From NCBI GenBank assembly GCA_002413785.1, contig DHXR01000037.1:74605-86699 (forward strand): a DNA stretch of 12,095 nucleotides, in the 5' to 3' direction. The position numbers were made by a program, and so were the translations under genes. The notes under the pieces are model-generated. The model worked only from the letters and a program-made list of their open reading frames with translations. It was not told where the DNA came from and did no database searches. Source of the stretch: Mucilaginibacter sp. UBA5151. Its GTDB lineage: Bacteria; Bacteroidota; Bacteroidia; Sphingobacteriales; Sphingobacteriaceae. Positions 11,884 through 12,095 of this stretch are shown here, in pieces. How positions within the stretch are numbered: position 1 is the stretch's first letter; each line of letters begins with the position of its first letter.

Positions 11884-12095
11884 CTGTTTATTTTTTTCAA
11901 ATCTTTTGTCATGCTGACCCACCAATATGCGGAGATACATCTTCTAAAAAAAATGAACGGTCGGCTACATGCAGGGCGTAGAAGATGCTTCACTTTGTTC
12001 AGGTGTGCCGTGAATGAAATACAAAGCGCAAGGCTTTGTTATAACAATGTTGTATAAAAGATGGTAGTAGGCCCTACCACAGTCGCTGTGCAAGC
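11884..12095. other. Unassigned repeat-like end of the window
   Basis: I see no credible gene. The stretch holds a second TGTCATGCTGA word, a GAAGATGCTTCACTTTGTTCAG segment resembling the opposite end of the same dispersed repeat, and two small hairpins at the edge: GGTAG/CTACC near 12064-12079 and CACAG/CTGTG near 12079-12091. A feature continuing past the window cannot be excluded. Confidence 0.4.

Noticed and set aside
11702..12057. Two overlapping plus-strand frames after the DUF5606 gene (71 and 86 residues)
   Set aside because: They are read through the terminator hairpin and the palindromic element at 11756-11883 and show no protein likeness.

Overview
The window looks like a chromosomal segment from the phylum Bacteroidota, most likely family Sphingobacteriaceae (Mucilaginibacter- or Pedobacter-like). 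The evidence is TAnnTTTG-type -7 promoter boxes, weak or absent Shine-Dalgarno sequences, a remnant of a hybrid two-component system (HTCS), a secreted GH51 arabinofuranosidase, a DUF5606-type protein with an Ala/Pro/Lys tail, and many short palindromic intergenic repeats. No tool was run; family names rest on recognised motifs.

Layout. Positions 1-1700 hold three small genes of unknown or loosely known role: an antitoxin-like 66-residue protein with an apparently leaderless promoter, a 225-residue lipoprotein, and an 89-residue hydrophilic protein on the minus strand with a clear intrinsic terminator. Positions 1700-2700 lack a convincing gene and are repeat-rich: a 222-bp element with 22-bp inverted ends, a good promoter feeding a 27-codon ORF, and 3.6 tandem copies of a 42-bp palindromic unit. 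At 2701-2922 there is a fused remnant of an HTCS, with its N-terminal start joined to its C-terminal AraC helix-turn-helix end. Positions 3106-5703 are a compact plus-strand operon for an Mla/MCE lipid transporter (permease, ATPase, MCE protein). It is followed by about 400 bp of short hairpins.

Positions 6105-8558 carry two minus-strand genes for exported proteins: a carboxypeptidase-regulatory-like domain protein and the GH51 enzyme. The GH51 gene is flanked by two inverted copies of an 81-bp palindromic element whose stems differ by a compensatory base-pair change. Next come a small lipocalin-like lipoprotein (8863-9261) and a minus-strand single-pass membrane protein carrying the same short motif on both sides of its membrane segment (9343-10086). 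Positions 10114-10614 hold a GC-rich, strongly folded block with no convincing gene and a broken antitoxin-like ORF. A cyclophilin (10615-11049) and a DUF5606 protein (11152-11691) follow, with a strong terminator. The window ends in another palindromic repeat element (11756-11883) and unannotated sequence.

How the parts relate. The Mla operon and the exported proteins concern the cell envelope. The GH51 enzyme and the HTCS remnant would both suit carbohydrate uptake, but no SusC/SusD pair is present, so no intact polysaccharide utilisation locus can be claimed. The most unusual feature is the density and variety of palindromic repeats: at least five distinct kinds, some sharing sub-sequences. 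The clearest single observation is the covarying pair around the GH51 gene.
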